From: Qipengyuania proteolytica
Lineage (GTDB): Bacteria > Pseudomonadota > Alphaproteobacteria > Sphingomonadales > Sphingomonadaceae
Length of the DNA stretch: 64,000 nt
NCBI RefSeq assembly: GCF_019711565.1
Contig: NZ_JAIGNN010000001.1
Location: forward strand, 868,001-932,000
Direction: 5' to 3'
The number at the start of each line of letters is the position of its first letter. Position 1 is the first letter of the stretch. This document shows, one piece after another, positions 1 to 9,103 of the stretch. Both the position numbers and the translations under genes were made by a program. The notes under the pieces are model-generated. The model had not been told where the DNA came from. It saw only the letters and a program-made list of their open reading frames with translations, and made no database searches.

Positions 1-191
1 TGATCGAAACCGTCTGCACCGAGTTGCGCGCCGCATCCTGCCGCATGCGCCAGAAGGCCTTTCGTGGCGACGAACTCCTGGCCGAGGCACACTTGCGCGT
101 CGGCTTCGTTTCCCCAGAGGGCAAGCCGATCCGGCAGCCCGACGAATGGCGCGCGGCCTTCGCGCGTTTTGGCACCCAAGAGGACCGATGA
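1..191 (+). CDS. ybgC: YbgC-family acyl-CoA thioesterase, C-terminal fragment
   Basis: Only the last 62 codons are in the window, read in the third frame from base 3 and ending in TGA at 189-191. The visible peptide (IETVCTELRAASCRMRQ... to ...FARFGTQEDR) resembles the second half of the hot-dog thioesterase domain of YbgC proteins, with the usual strand that ends before a short charged tail. The catalytic Asp near the N-terminus lies outside the window. The stop codon overlaps the tolQ start as ATGA (188-191), the classical ybgC-tolQ arrangement, so the two genes are almost certainly cotranscribed. YbgC proteins hydrolyse acyl-CoA or acyl-ACP at the membrane. Identification rests mostly on context because so little sequence is present. 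Confidence 0.8.
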   Translation, partial: IETVCTELRAASCRMRQKAFRGDELLAEAHLRVGFVSPEGKPIRQPDEWRAAFARFGTQEDR

Positions 192-886
192 CGACACTTT
201 CCATGCTTGCCGCCGCGGCCCCGACCCGGCTCGATCCCGTCCAGCTGTTCCTCGACGCGGACATCGTGGTGCAACTCGTCATGGCGGGCCTGCTGCTCGC
301 CAGCGTCTGGGTCTGGACCATCATCGTCAGCTTCAGCCTCCGCATGGCGACCCTGCGCAAGCGCACCATCGCCTATGAGACCGATTTCTGGCAGGCGGAC
401 AATTTCGACCGCTTCACATCCGAGCGCGGCAACAAGGATATTCCCGCCGCGCGCGTCGCCCAGGCTGCGGTGGCCGAGTGGCGCAAGTCGACCAAGACCG
501 CAGTGCGCGACCCCGAAGCGCTGCGCGGACGGATCGCGACTGCCATGGACAGCCAGATCGCGCTGGAAGCCGACGATATCGCCGAGCGCCTGAACTTCCT
601 CGCCACGGTCGGCGCGGTTGCACCATTTGTGGGCCTGTTCGGGACCGTCTGGGGCATCATGAACAGCTTCTTCCAGATCGGCGCGCAGGAAAGCAGCTCG
701 CTCGCCGTGGTCGCGCCCGGTATTTCGGAGGCGCTGTTCGCCACGGCCATCGGCCTGTTTGCAGCCATTCCCGCGGTGATCGCCTACAACCGCTTTAGTC
801 ACCGCGTAGACCGCTACGAAGCGCGGCTGCAGCGCTTCGCCGACAAGCTCTCGGCCACCTTCAGTCGCCAGCTGGAGGCGCGCTGA
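188..886 (+). CDS. tolQ: TolQ, Tol-Pal proton-channel subunit
   Basis: A 232-residue MotA/TolQ/ExbB-family inner-membrane protein. It has one membrane segment near residues 25-48 (VVQLVMAGLLLASVWVWTII) and two more in the C-terminal half, including the conserved GLFGTVWGIM stretch that lines the TolQ-TolR channel. TolQ and TolR use the proton gradient to energise TolA during outer-membrane constriction at division. The start at 188 is chosen over an in-frame ATG 42 bases upstream because it makes the 4-base ATGA overlap with ybgC and gives the normal family length. The stop codon abuts the tolR ATG with no gap, indicating translational coupling. Confidence 0.96.
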   Translation: MTTLSMLAAAAPTRLDPVQLFLDADIVVQLVMAGLLLASVWVWTIIVSFSLRMATLRKRTIAYETDFWQADNFDRFTSERGNKDIPAARVAQAAVAEWRKSTKTAVRDPEALRGRIATAMDSQIALEADDIAERLNFLATVGAVAPFVGLFGTVWGIMNSFFQIGAQESSSLAVVAPGISEALFATAIGLFAAIPAVIAYNRFSHRVDRYEARLQRFADKLSATFSRQLEAR

Positions 887-1366
<480 letters not shown>

Positions 1367-1375
1367 CCGGTAACC

Positions 1376-2179
1376 ATGGAGAGGACAGGCATCAGGGCAG
1401 AGGAACGCACGGGGCTGATCGTTGCCGTGGCGCTTCATCTCGCGCTGCTCGCCGCCCTCGTAATCCGTGCCATGCTGCCGCAGCCGGTATTCGAAAAGCC
1501 GGCGCGCATGACCGTCAGCCTCACCGAAGACGTCGGCCTGGAAGATACCGCACCCGAACCCGTGCCTGAGAGTCGCGCAGCCGTCGCTCCGACGATGTCC
1601 GATATCCCGGCACCCTCGCCGCAGGTCGAACAGCCGATCCCGCGCGAAGTTGCGCCCCCGGTGCCGCGCGTGCAGTCGACGATCCCTGCGCCCCGTGCGC
1701 AGCCGCGCGAGACACGCCGCCCGGATGCGCCGCGGACGCAGGCGCAGCCACGCAACCGCGAGCGCAGCGGCGGATCGCGCCTCGGCGACAATTTTCTCGA
1801 GGGTGCCGGTAGCAGCACGAGCACGAACGAGACCCGTGTGCCCGCCTCGCGGATCGGCGCGAGCGCCAAGGCTTCGCTCGTCCAGGCGATCGCGCGCAGG
1901 ATCAAGCCGCGCTGGGAGCCGCCAAGCGGACCCGAGGTAGAGAAAATCACTACCTATCTGCGCTTCCGGCTCAATCCTGACGGCAGCCTAGCCGGCCGAC
2001 CCGAGATGATCCGCCAGACCGGCGTGAACGACACCAACCGTGCACAGGCGAACCGGCATGCCGAACAGGCAATCCGCGCGGTCCAGCTGGCTGCCCCCTT
2101 CGACGACTTGCCGCCCGAATATTACGAGGCCTGGAAGCTCGTCGGCCCATTCGGTTTCGACTGGAGACTGTCCCAATGA
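1376..2179 (+). CDS. tolA: TolA-like energy-transducing protein
   Basis: A 267-residue protein with an N-terminal membrane anchor (residues 14-33, LIVAVALHLALLAALVIRAM), a long Pro/Arg/Ala-rich periplasmic stretch (roughly 50-150) and a C-terminal TonB/TolA-type domain (about 165-267) containing ARRIKPRWEPP and LNPDGSLAGRPEMI. TolA links TolQR in the inner membrane to TolB-Pal at the outer membrane. Domain II is proline-rich and short instead of the long Ala/Lys/Glu helix of E. coli TolA, which is usual in sphingomonads. The 3-prime end overlaps tolB by four bases (ATGA), so the identity is secure by position as well as by sequence. Confidence 0.9.
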   Translation: MERTGIRAEERTGLIVAVALHLALLAALVIRAMLPQPVFEKPARMTVSLTEDVGLEDTAPEPVPESRAAVAPTMSDIPAPSPQVEQPIPREVAPPVPRVQSTIPAPRAQPRETRRPDAPRTQAQPRNRERSGGSRLGDNFLEGAGSSTSTNETRVPASRIGASAKASLVQAIARRIKPRWEPPSGPEVEKITTYLRFRLNPDGSLAGRPEMIRQTGVNDTNRAQANRHAEQAIRAVQLAAPFDDLPPEYYEAWKLVGPFGFDWRLSQ

Positions 2180-3558
2180 AGTACGTAATTCTGGCTACAC
2201 TCGGTTTTCTCGCGGCACCTTTGGCTGCGCAGAACCAGGATCTTGGCCAGCCCGTCCCCGAAGGCGGCGAGGTCGAGACGGTCGATGGGGGCGAGGGTTT
2301 GACCGGCTCGGTCAGCTTCGAAGGCAATCTCGACGACCTCGGGATCGCGATTCCCGGCTTCGCTACCGACGCTGACGTGCCCACACCGGCCAATTCCAGC
2401 GGCACTGCTGCGCTGGGCAAGGAACTCGCCCGGGTCATCACTGCCGATCTCAGGAACAACGGCCTGTTCAAGCCGACCGGGCCCGATGCCCTGCCGCAGC
2501 CGCGGTTCGCCGAGATCACCGCGCCGAACTACCCGACCTGGTCCAACCGCGGCGCGGAAATGCTCGTCCACGGTTATGTCCGTGCGCGCAGCGACGACAA
2601 GCTGACGGTGGGCTGCTATCTCTACGACATGGCGCTCGAGCAGCAGCTGGTGCGCGAAGGCTGGGTGGTCCAGCCGGCCGACTGGCGCCGCGCGGCACAC
2701 AAATGCGCCGACCTCATCTATTCGCGCCTCTCCGGCGAGAGCCCGTTCTTCGACAGCCGCATCGCCTACATCGCCGAAACCGGCCCCAAGGATAACCGGA
2801 CGAAGCGGCTCGCGATCATGGACAGCGACGGGGCGAACCACCGCTTCATCACCACCGGCCGTTCGACCGCGCTGACGCCGCGCTACTCGCCCGATTACAA
2901 GAAGCTGTCCTATCTCAGCTACGTCGACGGCAATCCGCGCATCTATGTCTACGACATCGGCACCGGTCGGCAGACGCTGGTGACGCAGAGCACCAATCCG
3001 ACCTTCGCCCCGCGCTGGAGCCCGGATGGGCGGTGGATCCTCTATTCGATGGCGGTCAACGGCAATACCGACATCTACCGCGTGCCGTCGACCGGCGGCG
3101 AACCGCGCCGCCTCACCGATACGCCCGGCATCGATATCGGCGGGTCCTATTCGCCCGACGGCAGCCGGATCGTGTTCGAAAGCGACCGTTCGGGCAGCCA
3201 GCAGTGCTATGTGATGGACGCCGACGGTACCAACCAGCGCCGCATCAGCTTCTTCGGCGGGCGCTGCGCCACGCCCGAATGGAGCCCGCGCGGCGACCAG
3301 ATCGCCTTCACCAATGCGAGCACTTTCAACGTCTCGGTCATGACGCCGTCGGGTGGCAGCGTACGCACTCTGACGCGTGGCTGGCAGGACGAGGCGCCGA
3401 CCTGGGCGCCCAACGGCCGCATCATTCAGTTCTTCCGCACCGAACGGAACAGCGGCAAGACCGGCTTGTGGCAAGTCGACCTCACCGGCGAGAACGAGCG
3501 CCGCCTGGCGACGCCTGTCGACGGTTCGGACCCGGCGTGGGGACCGATCCTGCCGTAA
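2176..3558 (+). CDS. tolB: Tol-Pal system beta-propeller protein TolB
   Basis: A 460-residue periplasmic protein. It has a Sec signal peptide (MKYVILATLGFLAAPLAAQ), an N-terminal alpha/beta domain (about 30-190) and a C-terminal six-bladed WD40-like propeller. The propeller repeats are visible as recurring units such as PRYSPDYKKLSYLSY, PRWSPDGRWILYSM, GSYSPDGSRIVFES and PEWSPRGDQIAFTN. TolB binds Pal and TolA and takes part in outer-membrane integrity and division. The start overlaps tolA as ATGA. Length and domain order match family norms. Pal follows after 75 bases. Confidence 0.97.
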   Translation: MKYVILATLGFLAAPLAAQNQDLGQPVPEGGEVETVDGGEGLTGSVSFEGNLDDLGIAIPGFATDADVPTPANSSGTAALGKELARVITADLRNNGLFKPTGPDALPQPRFAEITAPNYPTWSNRGAEMLVHGYVRARSDDKLTVGCYLYDMALEQQLVREGWVVQPADWRRAAHKCADLIYSRLSGESPFFDSRIAYIAETGPKDNRTKRLAIMDSDGANHRFITTGRSTALTPRYSPDYKKLSYLSYVDGNPRIYVYDIGTGRQTLVTQSTNPTFAPRWSPDGRWILYSMAVNGNTDIYRVPSTGGEPRRLTDTPGIDIGGSYSPDGSRIVFESDRSGSQQCYVMDADGTNQRRISFFGGRCATPEWSPRGDQIAFTNASTFNVSVMTPSGGSVRTLTRGWQDEAPTWAPNGRIIQFFRTERNSGKTGLWQVDLTGENERRLATPVDGSDPAWGPILP

Positions 3559-3633
3559 GTGCATTGAAAGCTTCAGGGGATGGATTCGGGGGGGCAAACC
3601 GAGTTGACCACGCTGTTTAAAAGGGGACAGCCT

Positions 3634-4143
3634 ATGAATACCCGCATTGCAACAGGACTGATGCTTGCTTCGACCATCGCGCTCGGCGCGTGTGCCAAGA
3701 AGGCACCGGAGGAACTGCCGCCGCCGCCGGTCGAGACCGCCACGCCGACGCCCACAGCACCCACCGGACCGAGCGTGGGAACGCAGCAGCACTTCGTCGA
3801 TGCCGTGGGCGTGACGAACACGACTGTCTATTTCGACACCGACCGGTACAACATCGACGCCGAGGATTCGGCCAAGCTGCAGGTGCAGGGCCAGTACTTC
3901 AGCCAGTATCCGCAGCTCAATTTTACGATCGAAGGCCATGCCGACGAACGCGGCACGCGCGAATACAACCTCGCGCTGGGTGAACGCCGCGCCAATGCCG
4001 CGAAAAACTACCTGGTCTCGATCGGTATCCCCGCCAACCGTATCCGCACGGTGAGCTACGGCAAGGAACGTCCGGTCGCGCTGGGTTCGTCCGAGTCTGC
4101 CTGGGCGCAGAACCGCCGCGCCGCCACGATCGTTATCAACTAG
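3634..4143 (+). CDS. pal: Peptidoglycan-associated lipoprotein Pal
   Basis: A 169-residue OmpA-family lipoprotein. The ATG at 3634 is preferred over an earlier in-frame codon because it begins directly at the signal peptide (MNTRIATGLMLASTIALGAC) and an AGGGGACAG Shine-Dalgarno-like stretch lies just upstream. The lipobox is LGAC, with the lipidated Cys near residue 20. A Pro/Thr-rich linker leads to the peptidoglycan-binding OmpA domain, with FDTDRYNID, IEGHADERGTREYN and LGERRANAAKNYL, which carry the diaminopimelate-contacting Asp and Arg. It anchors the outer membrane to the wall and is the terminal gene of the tol operon; a hairpin terminator follows at 4170-4197. Confidence 0.97.
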   Translation: MNTRIATGLMLASTIALGACAKKAPEELPPPPVETATPTPTAPTGPSVGTQQHFVDAVGVTNTTVYFDTDRYNIDAEDSAKLQVQGQYFSQYPQLNFTIEGHADERGTREYNLALGERRANAAKNYLVSIGIPANRIRTVSYGKERPVALGSSESAWAQNRRAATIVIN

Positions 4144-4169
4144 GCTTAGTCATTCAGCCAGCAACGAAG

Positions 4170-4197
4170 AAGGGCTCCCGTCACGATGGGAGCCCTT
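4170..4197 (+). terminator. Hairpin terminator of the tol-pal operon
   Basis: A perfect 10-bp inverted repeat, AAGGGCTCCC / GGGAGCCCTT, with an 8-base loop lies 26 bases after the pal stop codon. The poly-U tail is weak on both sides, but position and stem strength fit the end of the tol operon, and possibly also the end of the convergent small gene at 4227-4376. Confidence 0.75.
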
Positions 4198-4226
4198 CAA
4201 ACTGTCGCTTGGGGGGATGGGACTGG

Positions 4227-4376
4227 TCAGCGACCGATAGTGAGTCCAACCAGCGGAGTCGCGCCGGGACGGTCCGCAGGCAGCTCCACATCGGAACCGC
4301 CGAAGGCCACCGCGAACACGAACACCGCCATAAGCGCGGTGCTGATATGGGCGGACAGGGACAGTTGCTTGCTCAT
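4227..4376 (-). CDS. Small single-pass membrane protein, function unknown
   Basis: A 49-residue product starting MSKQLSLSAHISTALMAVFVFAVAFGG. It has one hydrophobic segment (about residues 9-27) followed by a short polar tail rich in Pro and Gly. The ATG at 4376 is chosen because an AGAGAAGAGAG purine run precedes it; an upstream in-frame ATG at 4445 would add an unlikely cysteine-rich leader. It faces the tol operon and ends about 30 bases from the pal terminator. I do not recognise a family. The clean membrane-anchor architecture and ribosome-binding site favour a real gene, but it is short and no partner can be named. Confidence 0.5.
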   Translation of the reverse strand: MSKQLSLSAHISTALMAVFVFAVAFGGSDVELPADRPGATPLVGLTIGR

Positions 4377-4532
4377 GCTCTCTTCTCTGGCGGTGGCGAT
4401 TGGCAGGGTCGGGTTAACAAAACTTACTGCAACGCAACATTTCACATTGAAACTGGTTCCCCAAGCTTGCGCGAAACGCCAGCGCGCCTAGATTGACCGC
4501 CATGCCACTTCGACAAACGACTTTTCCCGGCC

Positions 4533-5066
4533 ATGCCTAAGGCCCGGCGCTCCAACGACTGGGGTTTCCCGCGCTGGCGCGGCTACGGCTCGTCACGGGA
4601 GGCGACCAGCGTGCGCATCTGCGACCGGCATGGTTGCGACGAGCCGGGCGACTGCCCTGCGCCCAAGGCCCCGAACAGCCCGGATCGATGGTACTTCTGC
4701 CAGAAGCATGCCGCCGAATACAATTCCAAGTGGGACTATTTCGAAGGCCTCGACAAGGCCGAGAAGGAAGCGCGCGCGAAGGCCGAACGCAGCGAGAATG
4801 CGGGCTATGCCGAGGCGCAGCATTATGGCTGGGCTGGCAGCGGCGACGGTTCGCGCAGCCGCGACGAGATGCGCGCGCTCGACCTCCTGGAACTGGAAGC
4901 GGATGCCGACTTCCCGGCGATCAAGAAGGCCTGGCGCGAAAAGGCCAAGCTGGTTCACCCCGATGTGAAACCGGGGGACAGCGATGCAGCGGCCGAGTTC
5001 CAGAAACTGCAGGTCGCCTACGAGGTGCTCAAGGTGGCGGAGGAGCGCCGCGAGTGGAAGGGCTGA
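4533..5066 (+). CDS. J-domain (DnaJ-like) protein with Cys-rich N-terminal region
   Basis: A 177-residue protein with a C-terminal J domain (about 113-175). LDLLELEADADFPAIKKAWREKAKLVHPD carries the obligatory HPD at residues 142-144, which stimulates Hsp70 ATPase activity. Before it lies a Cys-containing segment (C30, C35, C41, C56 and H59) that could bind a metal; this is inference. A basic, charged helix links the two. This layout, with the J domain last and no G/F-rich or zinc-repeat region, is that of small class III J proteins of sphingomonads and rhizobia. The client is unknown. It is convergent with the DUF1963 gene, with six bases between stop codons. Confidence 0.85.
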   Translation: MPKARRSNDWGFPRWRGYGSSREATSVRICDRHGCDEPGDCPAPKAPNSPDRWYFCQKHAAEYNSKWDYFEGLDKAEKEARAKAERSENAGYAEAQHYGWAGSGDGSRSRDEMRALDLLELEADADFPAIKKAWREKAKLVHPDVKPGDSDAAAEFQKLQVAYEVLKVAEERREWKG

Positions 5067-5072
5067 AGCGCC

Positions 5073-6905
5073 TCAATAGGCGCTGATCACTGCTTTCACT
5101 TCGCCGAACTTGCGTGCGGCGAGGTCCGCTGGACGGATCAGATATTGCAGCACCCCTTCGCCGAAATGATGGCCCAGCGCATCGCGCGAGGATAGCTCGA
5201 GCAGGAGGATGTGGTCGTCAACCAAATCCTCGACGTAGCCCTGCACGTAGCTTGCGGGGCCGAGCATGCGCGGAGGATCGGGCGCGAAGACCTGCCGGAC
5301 GATCGCCAGCTCGCCTGCCGCCTTGCGCTCTTCGTAGACCTTCGCAGCGTCGGGGATCGACCAGTCGGGATACTCGAGCCGGTCATAGGCATGCGCGATG
5401 GCATGGCCGAGCGAATTGCGATCGATCCATTCGCGAGGGATCGCCTCGACCGCGACGCTGCCGTTGCCGAGGCTGAGGTTCACCGACGCCAGCGTCGTGT
5501 CGCGCAGGTTCAGGCGGAACACCGGTTCGAGCTGTTCGACCCACTGCCATACCTGCAGCGAAAGGTCCGGATCGACCCGTCCGGTCGAGCACTGGTGCCC
5601 GGCGAACTCGTAGAGTTCCTTTGCCTGTTCGAGCCATTCGGAAAGCCGTGCGGCTTTCTGCTCTTCGGTCAGATCGGACAAGGTACCCGGGCGGCGGGCA
5701 AGCCGGAAGCTGGTGAGTTCGTCGATGGCTTTCGCGGCAAGAACCCGGATCGCGCCGAAATCGTGGGGGAAGGCCTCGAAGGGGCGATCGAAGGGGGACA
5801 ATTTTTCGTCCGGCCGATGCGTCCAGAGCGGATCGCCGAGCGAATCCTGCGCGGCGAGCAGCCGCTCCGCGAGTTCCTCGCCGCCGCCCCAGAACCAGCG
5901 CTCTTGCGGGTCGTCGCTCTGGGGGGCAGGGAAATCCACCAACACCGGAGCAAAGGGGAAGTGCGGCATCAGCCGGGGGACGAAGCGGTCCGGATCGTCC
6001 ACCTTGGCGGTGCATCCCGCCATCTGCCAAGCGCCCTGGTCTTCATGCACGGGGCCCAAGTCCCCGGGCGGGTGGATCTGCACCCAATCGTCCCCCGGGC
6101 CCGGCACGTGGAGAAACCGGAAGCCGTCGTCCTTCCCCCAGCGGAAGTCGAGGAAGAAATAGAGCGCGCCGCTTTTCGGAAACAGGCCGGTCGGGTCGAT
6201 TGCCGCAAGGTCGGTACAGTCCCACTGCATCATGAAATGCAACGGCCGTCCATCCGCGCCACGGGGCCATGGGAATCCTTCGAAGGCCACCGGTAGCCCT
6301 CCGTAAAAGGACAGGCCCGCGCCTGGTTTGGGCGGATAGAGCTCACGCAACACGATCGCGTGCGCCCGCGCGGTCGATATGTCCGATGGCAGCGGGCCAT
6401 CGTGGGGCGGAGGCGGCGCATTGGCCTCGACAATTCCGGTGAGCAGTGCCGCATAATCGTCCGTGTCGGCGGGGCGCGCATCTTCTGCTTCAGGCGACCC
6501 CTCCTGCGCGCCAAGAAGAATGGCGATTTCGCCCTTGGTTTGAGCCTTCTGGAGCTCATCTTCGCCGGCTGTAGTCCCTTCGACCGGCATAGCGAACGCA
6601 CGGCGACGAGGCGGCGCAGCCGCCATCTCGGCCTCGACTGCGTCGTCTGCGGCCTTCGCCTCGCGCGCCATCCGGCGCTTGCGCAACTGGTTGAGTAGCG
6701 CCGCCGGCAGGATCGCACCGATGACGAGCGCTGCGGCTGTGACACCCCCAATCACGTCGACGACGAAGTGCAGGAAGCCGGTCAGCGGCTTTCCTTCCCA
6801 CGGCAGGCCCGGAAGGCTGCCGAAATAGAGCGTCGCTGCAAAGATCGCCGCGCCTGCAAGGCAGGCTGCTGCGATCTCGAGGAGGGAGTAGTCACGCCAT
6901 TCCAT
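5073..6905 (-). CDS. Membrane-anchored DUF1963 (YwqG-like) protein
   Basis: A 610-residue protein. Two hydrophobic helices at the N-terminus (about 10-30 and 47-70, the latter VVDVIGGVTAAALVIGAILPAALL) are followed by a charged linker and a long soluble region. It contains YwqG/DUF1963-type features: LYFFLDFRWGKDDGF, the preceding GLFPKSGA, and GGYAD-like blocks with many Pro, Trp and Phe residues around 210-360. YwqG-family proteins have no firmly established activity. The gene is monocistronic or the last of a short leftward set; an ATP-grasp gene ends about 50 bases upstream of its start. Function is left open. Confidence 0.7.
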   Translation of the reverse strand: MEWRDYSLLEIAAACLAGAAIFAATLYFGSLPGLPWEGKPLTGFLHFVVDVIGGVTAAALVIGAILPAALLNQLRKRRMAREAKAADDAVEAEMAAAPPRRRAFAMPVEGTTAGEDELQKAQTKGEIAILLGAQEGSPEAEDARPADTDDYAALLTGIVEANAPPPPHDGPLPSDISTARAHAIVLRELYPPKPGAGLSFYGGLPVAFEGFPWPRGADGRPLHFMMQWDCTDLAAIDPTGLFPKSGALYFFLDFRWGKDDGFRFLHVPGPGDDWVQIHPPGDLGPVHEDQGAWQMAGCTAKVDDPDRFVPRLMPHFPFAPVLVDFPAPQSDDPQERWFWGGGEELAERLLAAQDSLGDPLWTHRPDEKLSPFDRPFEAFPHDFGAIRVLAAKAIDELTSFRLARRPGTLSDLTEEQKAARLSEWLEQAKELYEFAGHQCSTGRVDPDLSLQVWQWVEQLEPVFRLNLRDTTLASVNLSLGNGSVAVEAIPREWIDRNSLGHAIAHAYDRLEYPDWSIPDAAKVYEERKAAGELAIVRQVFAPDPPRMLGPASYVQGYVEDLVDDHILLLELSSRDALGHHFGEGVLQYLIRPADLAARKFGEVKAVISAY

Positions 6906-6956
6906 AACCGCCTCATACTCCCCAAGCGTTGAAGAAGACTTGACTTCGAAACAGCC

Positions 6957-7844
6957 TCACAGGTGCATGCGGACAATCGCCTTCGCCAGCAGCTCGCCCA
7001 GATGCGGCCCCTGCTGCGGATAGAGATACGGCTCGATCATCTCCGCCTCCATTACCGCGAGTTCGCCGGTGGGCAGGCGCGCCATGTCGATCCGGCAATA
7101 GAGCGGTGCGGGAAACGGCAGGGCGGCGACTACCGCCCGAGCCGTATCCAGATCCTCGGCTGTCGGCGCGTAGTCGCACTCGTAGCCGCCGTAGAGCGAC
7201 TGGATGCGATACTCGCCCTCGGCGGCCCGCTTGAGCACGCCGTGGCTGAAATGGCCGTCGATGAAGAGGAAGGTGTATTCTCCTTCCTCGACCACGCTGG
7301 GCAGGAACGGCTGGACCATGCAGGGGCGGCCCATGCGCCAGTCCGCTTCGGGCAAAGCGGCGCGGCTGAAACTGTGCTGGCCGAGGCCGCCCGCGCCCAC
7401 CTGCCGTTTCACCACGAGCCGGTCGGTCGCGAACTCGTCCATAGCCGCAAGCACGCCGGCGCAATCAATGTCCTCGCGCCAGAGGGTCGGGACAATCGTC
7501 GCGCCGCGCTCTGCAAGGTCGCGTAAATAGCGCTTGTTCGCGTTCCAGCGCACGACCTCGGGCGGGTTGCACACTGCAATGCCGCGCGTGGCAAGCGCCT
7601 CCAGCCGGGCGAGAAACTCGTTTGGATGATCCTGGTAGTCCCACGCGGTGCCGAGCAGGACCATGGCCATCGTGTCGAACTGCTCCATCGGCGCGCGCCA
7701 GTCGATCTCGACCAGTTCCAGCCCTGCCTCCGCAAAGGCAGGGCGCAGCGCTGCGACTTCGAGATCGTGCTCGAACGCGTCTCCCCGGCGCGGGCCTGCG
7801 CCGGGGAGGGTATCCGCGCAAGCTAGGAAGCCGATGCGGGTCAG
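6957..7844 (-). CDS. ATP-grasp domain protein (RimK-like), CTG start
   Basis: About 295 residues, beginning LTRIGFLACADTLPGAG (first residue read as Met). An N-terminal alpha/beta domain is followed by an ATP-grasp fold: RLVVKRQVGAGGLGQHSF is the ATP-binding lysine and glycine-rich loop, MVQPFLPSVVEEGEYTFLFIDG is the central sheet, and CRIDMARL with MEAEMIEPYLYP supplies metal-binding acidic residues. Such enzymes ligate a carboxylate to an amine or thiol; the substrate is unknown. No ATG, GTG or TTG exists near the homologous start. The only candidate is CTG at 7844-7842, which overlaps the stop codon of the upstream PLP enzyme as CTGA, mirroring an ATGA junction. The start is therefore inferred. 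Confidence 0.8.
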   Translation of the reverse strand: MTRIGFLACADTLPGAGPRRGDAFEHDLEVAALRPAFAEAGLELVEIDWRAPMEQFDTMAMVLLGTAWDYQDHPNEFLARLEALATRGIAVCNPPEVVRWNANKRYLRDLAERGATIVPTLWREDIDCAGVLAAMDEFATDRLVVKRQVGAGGLGQHSFSRAALPEADWRMGRPCMVQPFLPSVVEEGEYTFLFIDGHFSHGVLKRAAEGEYRIQSLYGGYECDYAPTAEDLDTARAVVAALPFPAPLYCRIDMARLPTGELAVMEAEMIEPYLYPQQGPHLGELLAKAIVRMHL

Positions 7845-9103
7845 ACCGCCTCCAACGCCTGTTCGAAGTCGGCGATAAGGTCGTCCGGGTCCTCGATGCC
7901 GATCGAGATACGGATGAGGTTGTCGCCGATGCCCAGCGCCGCCTTGCGCTCGTCGGGGACCGAAAGATGCGTCATCGAGGCCGGGTGGCTTGCCAGCGTC
8001 TCGGTCCCGCCGAGGCTGACCGCGAGCTTGGCGATCTTCAGAGCGTCGAGGAAGCGGAAACATTCCGCCTCGCCGCCCCTGAGCAGCAGCGAGAAGGTCG
8101 ATCCTGCGCCGAGACAGTGGCGATCGTAAATGTCCTGCTGCCGCGCATCCTTGATCATGCCGAGATAGCCAAGGCCTTCGACCTTCGGGTGCTTAGACAG
8201 GAATTCACAGACCTTCGCCGCATTGTCGCCCGCCCGCTGCATGCGCAGTTCCACGGTCTCGAGGCTGCGGCACAGCATCCACGCGGTGTTGGGATCGCAA
8301 ATGCCGCCCATGGTGTTACGCAGCATCCGGACGGGATCCATCCACTTTTTCGCGCCGGCGATGCTGCCTGCGACGAGGTCCGAATGGCCGCCGACGTACT
8401 TCGTGAGCGAGTAGCAGACGATATCCGCGCCATGCTCCAACGGACGCTGCCACAGCGGACCGAGGAAGGTGTTGTCGATCGCGATCGGGCAGTCGAGGCC
8501 GGCCGCATCGACCGCGGCGCGCACCGCTTCGACATCGACCAGCGCATTGGTCGGATTGCCGGGGCTTTCGAGGTAGACCATCGCCACCTTGCCACCGTTC
8601 TCCGCCGCCTGCGCCTTTGCCCTGTCCAGCACCGCATCGATCTGCTCTCGCGTCGCACCGGCGGGGAAGTCGACATAGCTCACGCCCCAGCGCGACATCC
8701 ACTTGGCGACGAAACCTTCGGTAGCGGCGTAGAGCGGGCCGGAATGAACGATCACGTCGCCTTGGCTGGCATAGGTCAGCAGGAGCACGCAGATCGCGGT
8801 CATCCCGCTGGAGAAGCTCAGCGCATCCTCGGCCCCGTCCCAGATCGACAGGCGGTCTTCGAGGATTTCCTGGTTCGGCGCGTTGAAGCGCGAATAGACG
8901 AGGCCGTCCGCGCCGCCCGGGCGCTTTCCGGTGATGCCTTCGAAATGGCGCTTGCCGTCCGCAGCGCTGGGAAAGGCGAAAGTGCTGGTGAGGAAGATCG
9001 GAGGCTTCAGGCTGCCTTCGGAAAGGACGGGGTCGAAACCGTGGCCCATCATCAGCGTGCTGGGCTTGAGGGGGCGGCCATTGATCGTGGTGGCGTCGCT
9101 CAT
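7841..9103 (-). CDS. Cystathionine gamma-synthase/lyase family PLP enzyme
   Basis: A 420-residue type-I fold PLP enzyme of the Cys/Met metabolism family. It shows the family markers YSRFNAPNQEILEDRL, SFSSGMTAI, IDNTFLGPLWQRPLEHGAD and SLTKYVGGHSD; Lys235 in the last is the PLP-binding lysine. Near the end, SLGGTETLASHPASMTH contacts the substrate carboxylate. Members catalyse cystathionine gamma-synthesis, gamma-elimination of methionine, or sulfhydrylation of acylhomoserines. Sequence alone does not decide among these, so no symbol is given. The 5-prime leader (9104-9192) is highly structured and suggests post-transcriptional control. The gene is translationally coupled to the ATP-grasp gene downstream through a 4-base overlap. 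Confidence 0.9.
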   Translation of the reverse strand: MSDATTINGRPLKPSTLMMGHGFDPVLSEGSLKPPIFLTSTFAFPSAADGKRHFEGITGKRPGGADGLVYSRFNAPNQEILEDRLSIWDGAEDALSFSSGMTAICVLLLTYASQGDVIVHSGPLYAATEGFVAKWMSRWGVSYVDFPAGATREQIDAVLDRAKAQAAENGGKVAMVYLESPGNPTNALVDVEAVRAAVDAAGLDCPIAIDNTFLGPLWQRPLEHGADIVCYSLTKYVGGHSDLVAGSIAGAKKWMDPVRMLRNTMGGICDPNTAWMLCRSLETVELRMQRAGDNAAKVCEFLSKHPKVEGLGYLGMIKDARQQDIYDRHCLGAGSTFSLLLRGGEAECFRFLDALKIAKLAVSLGGTETLASHPASMTHLSVPDERKAALGIGDNLIRISIGIEDPDDLIADFEQALEAV

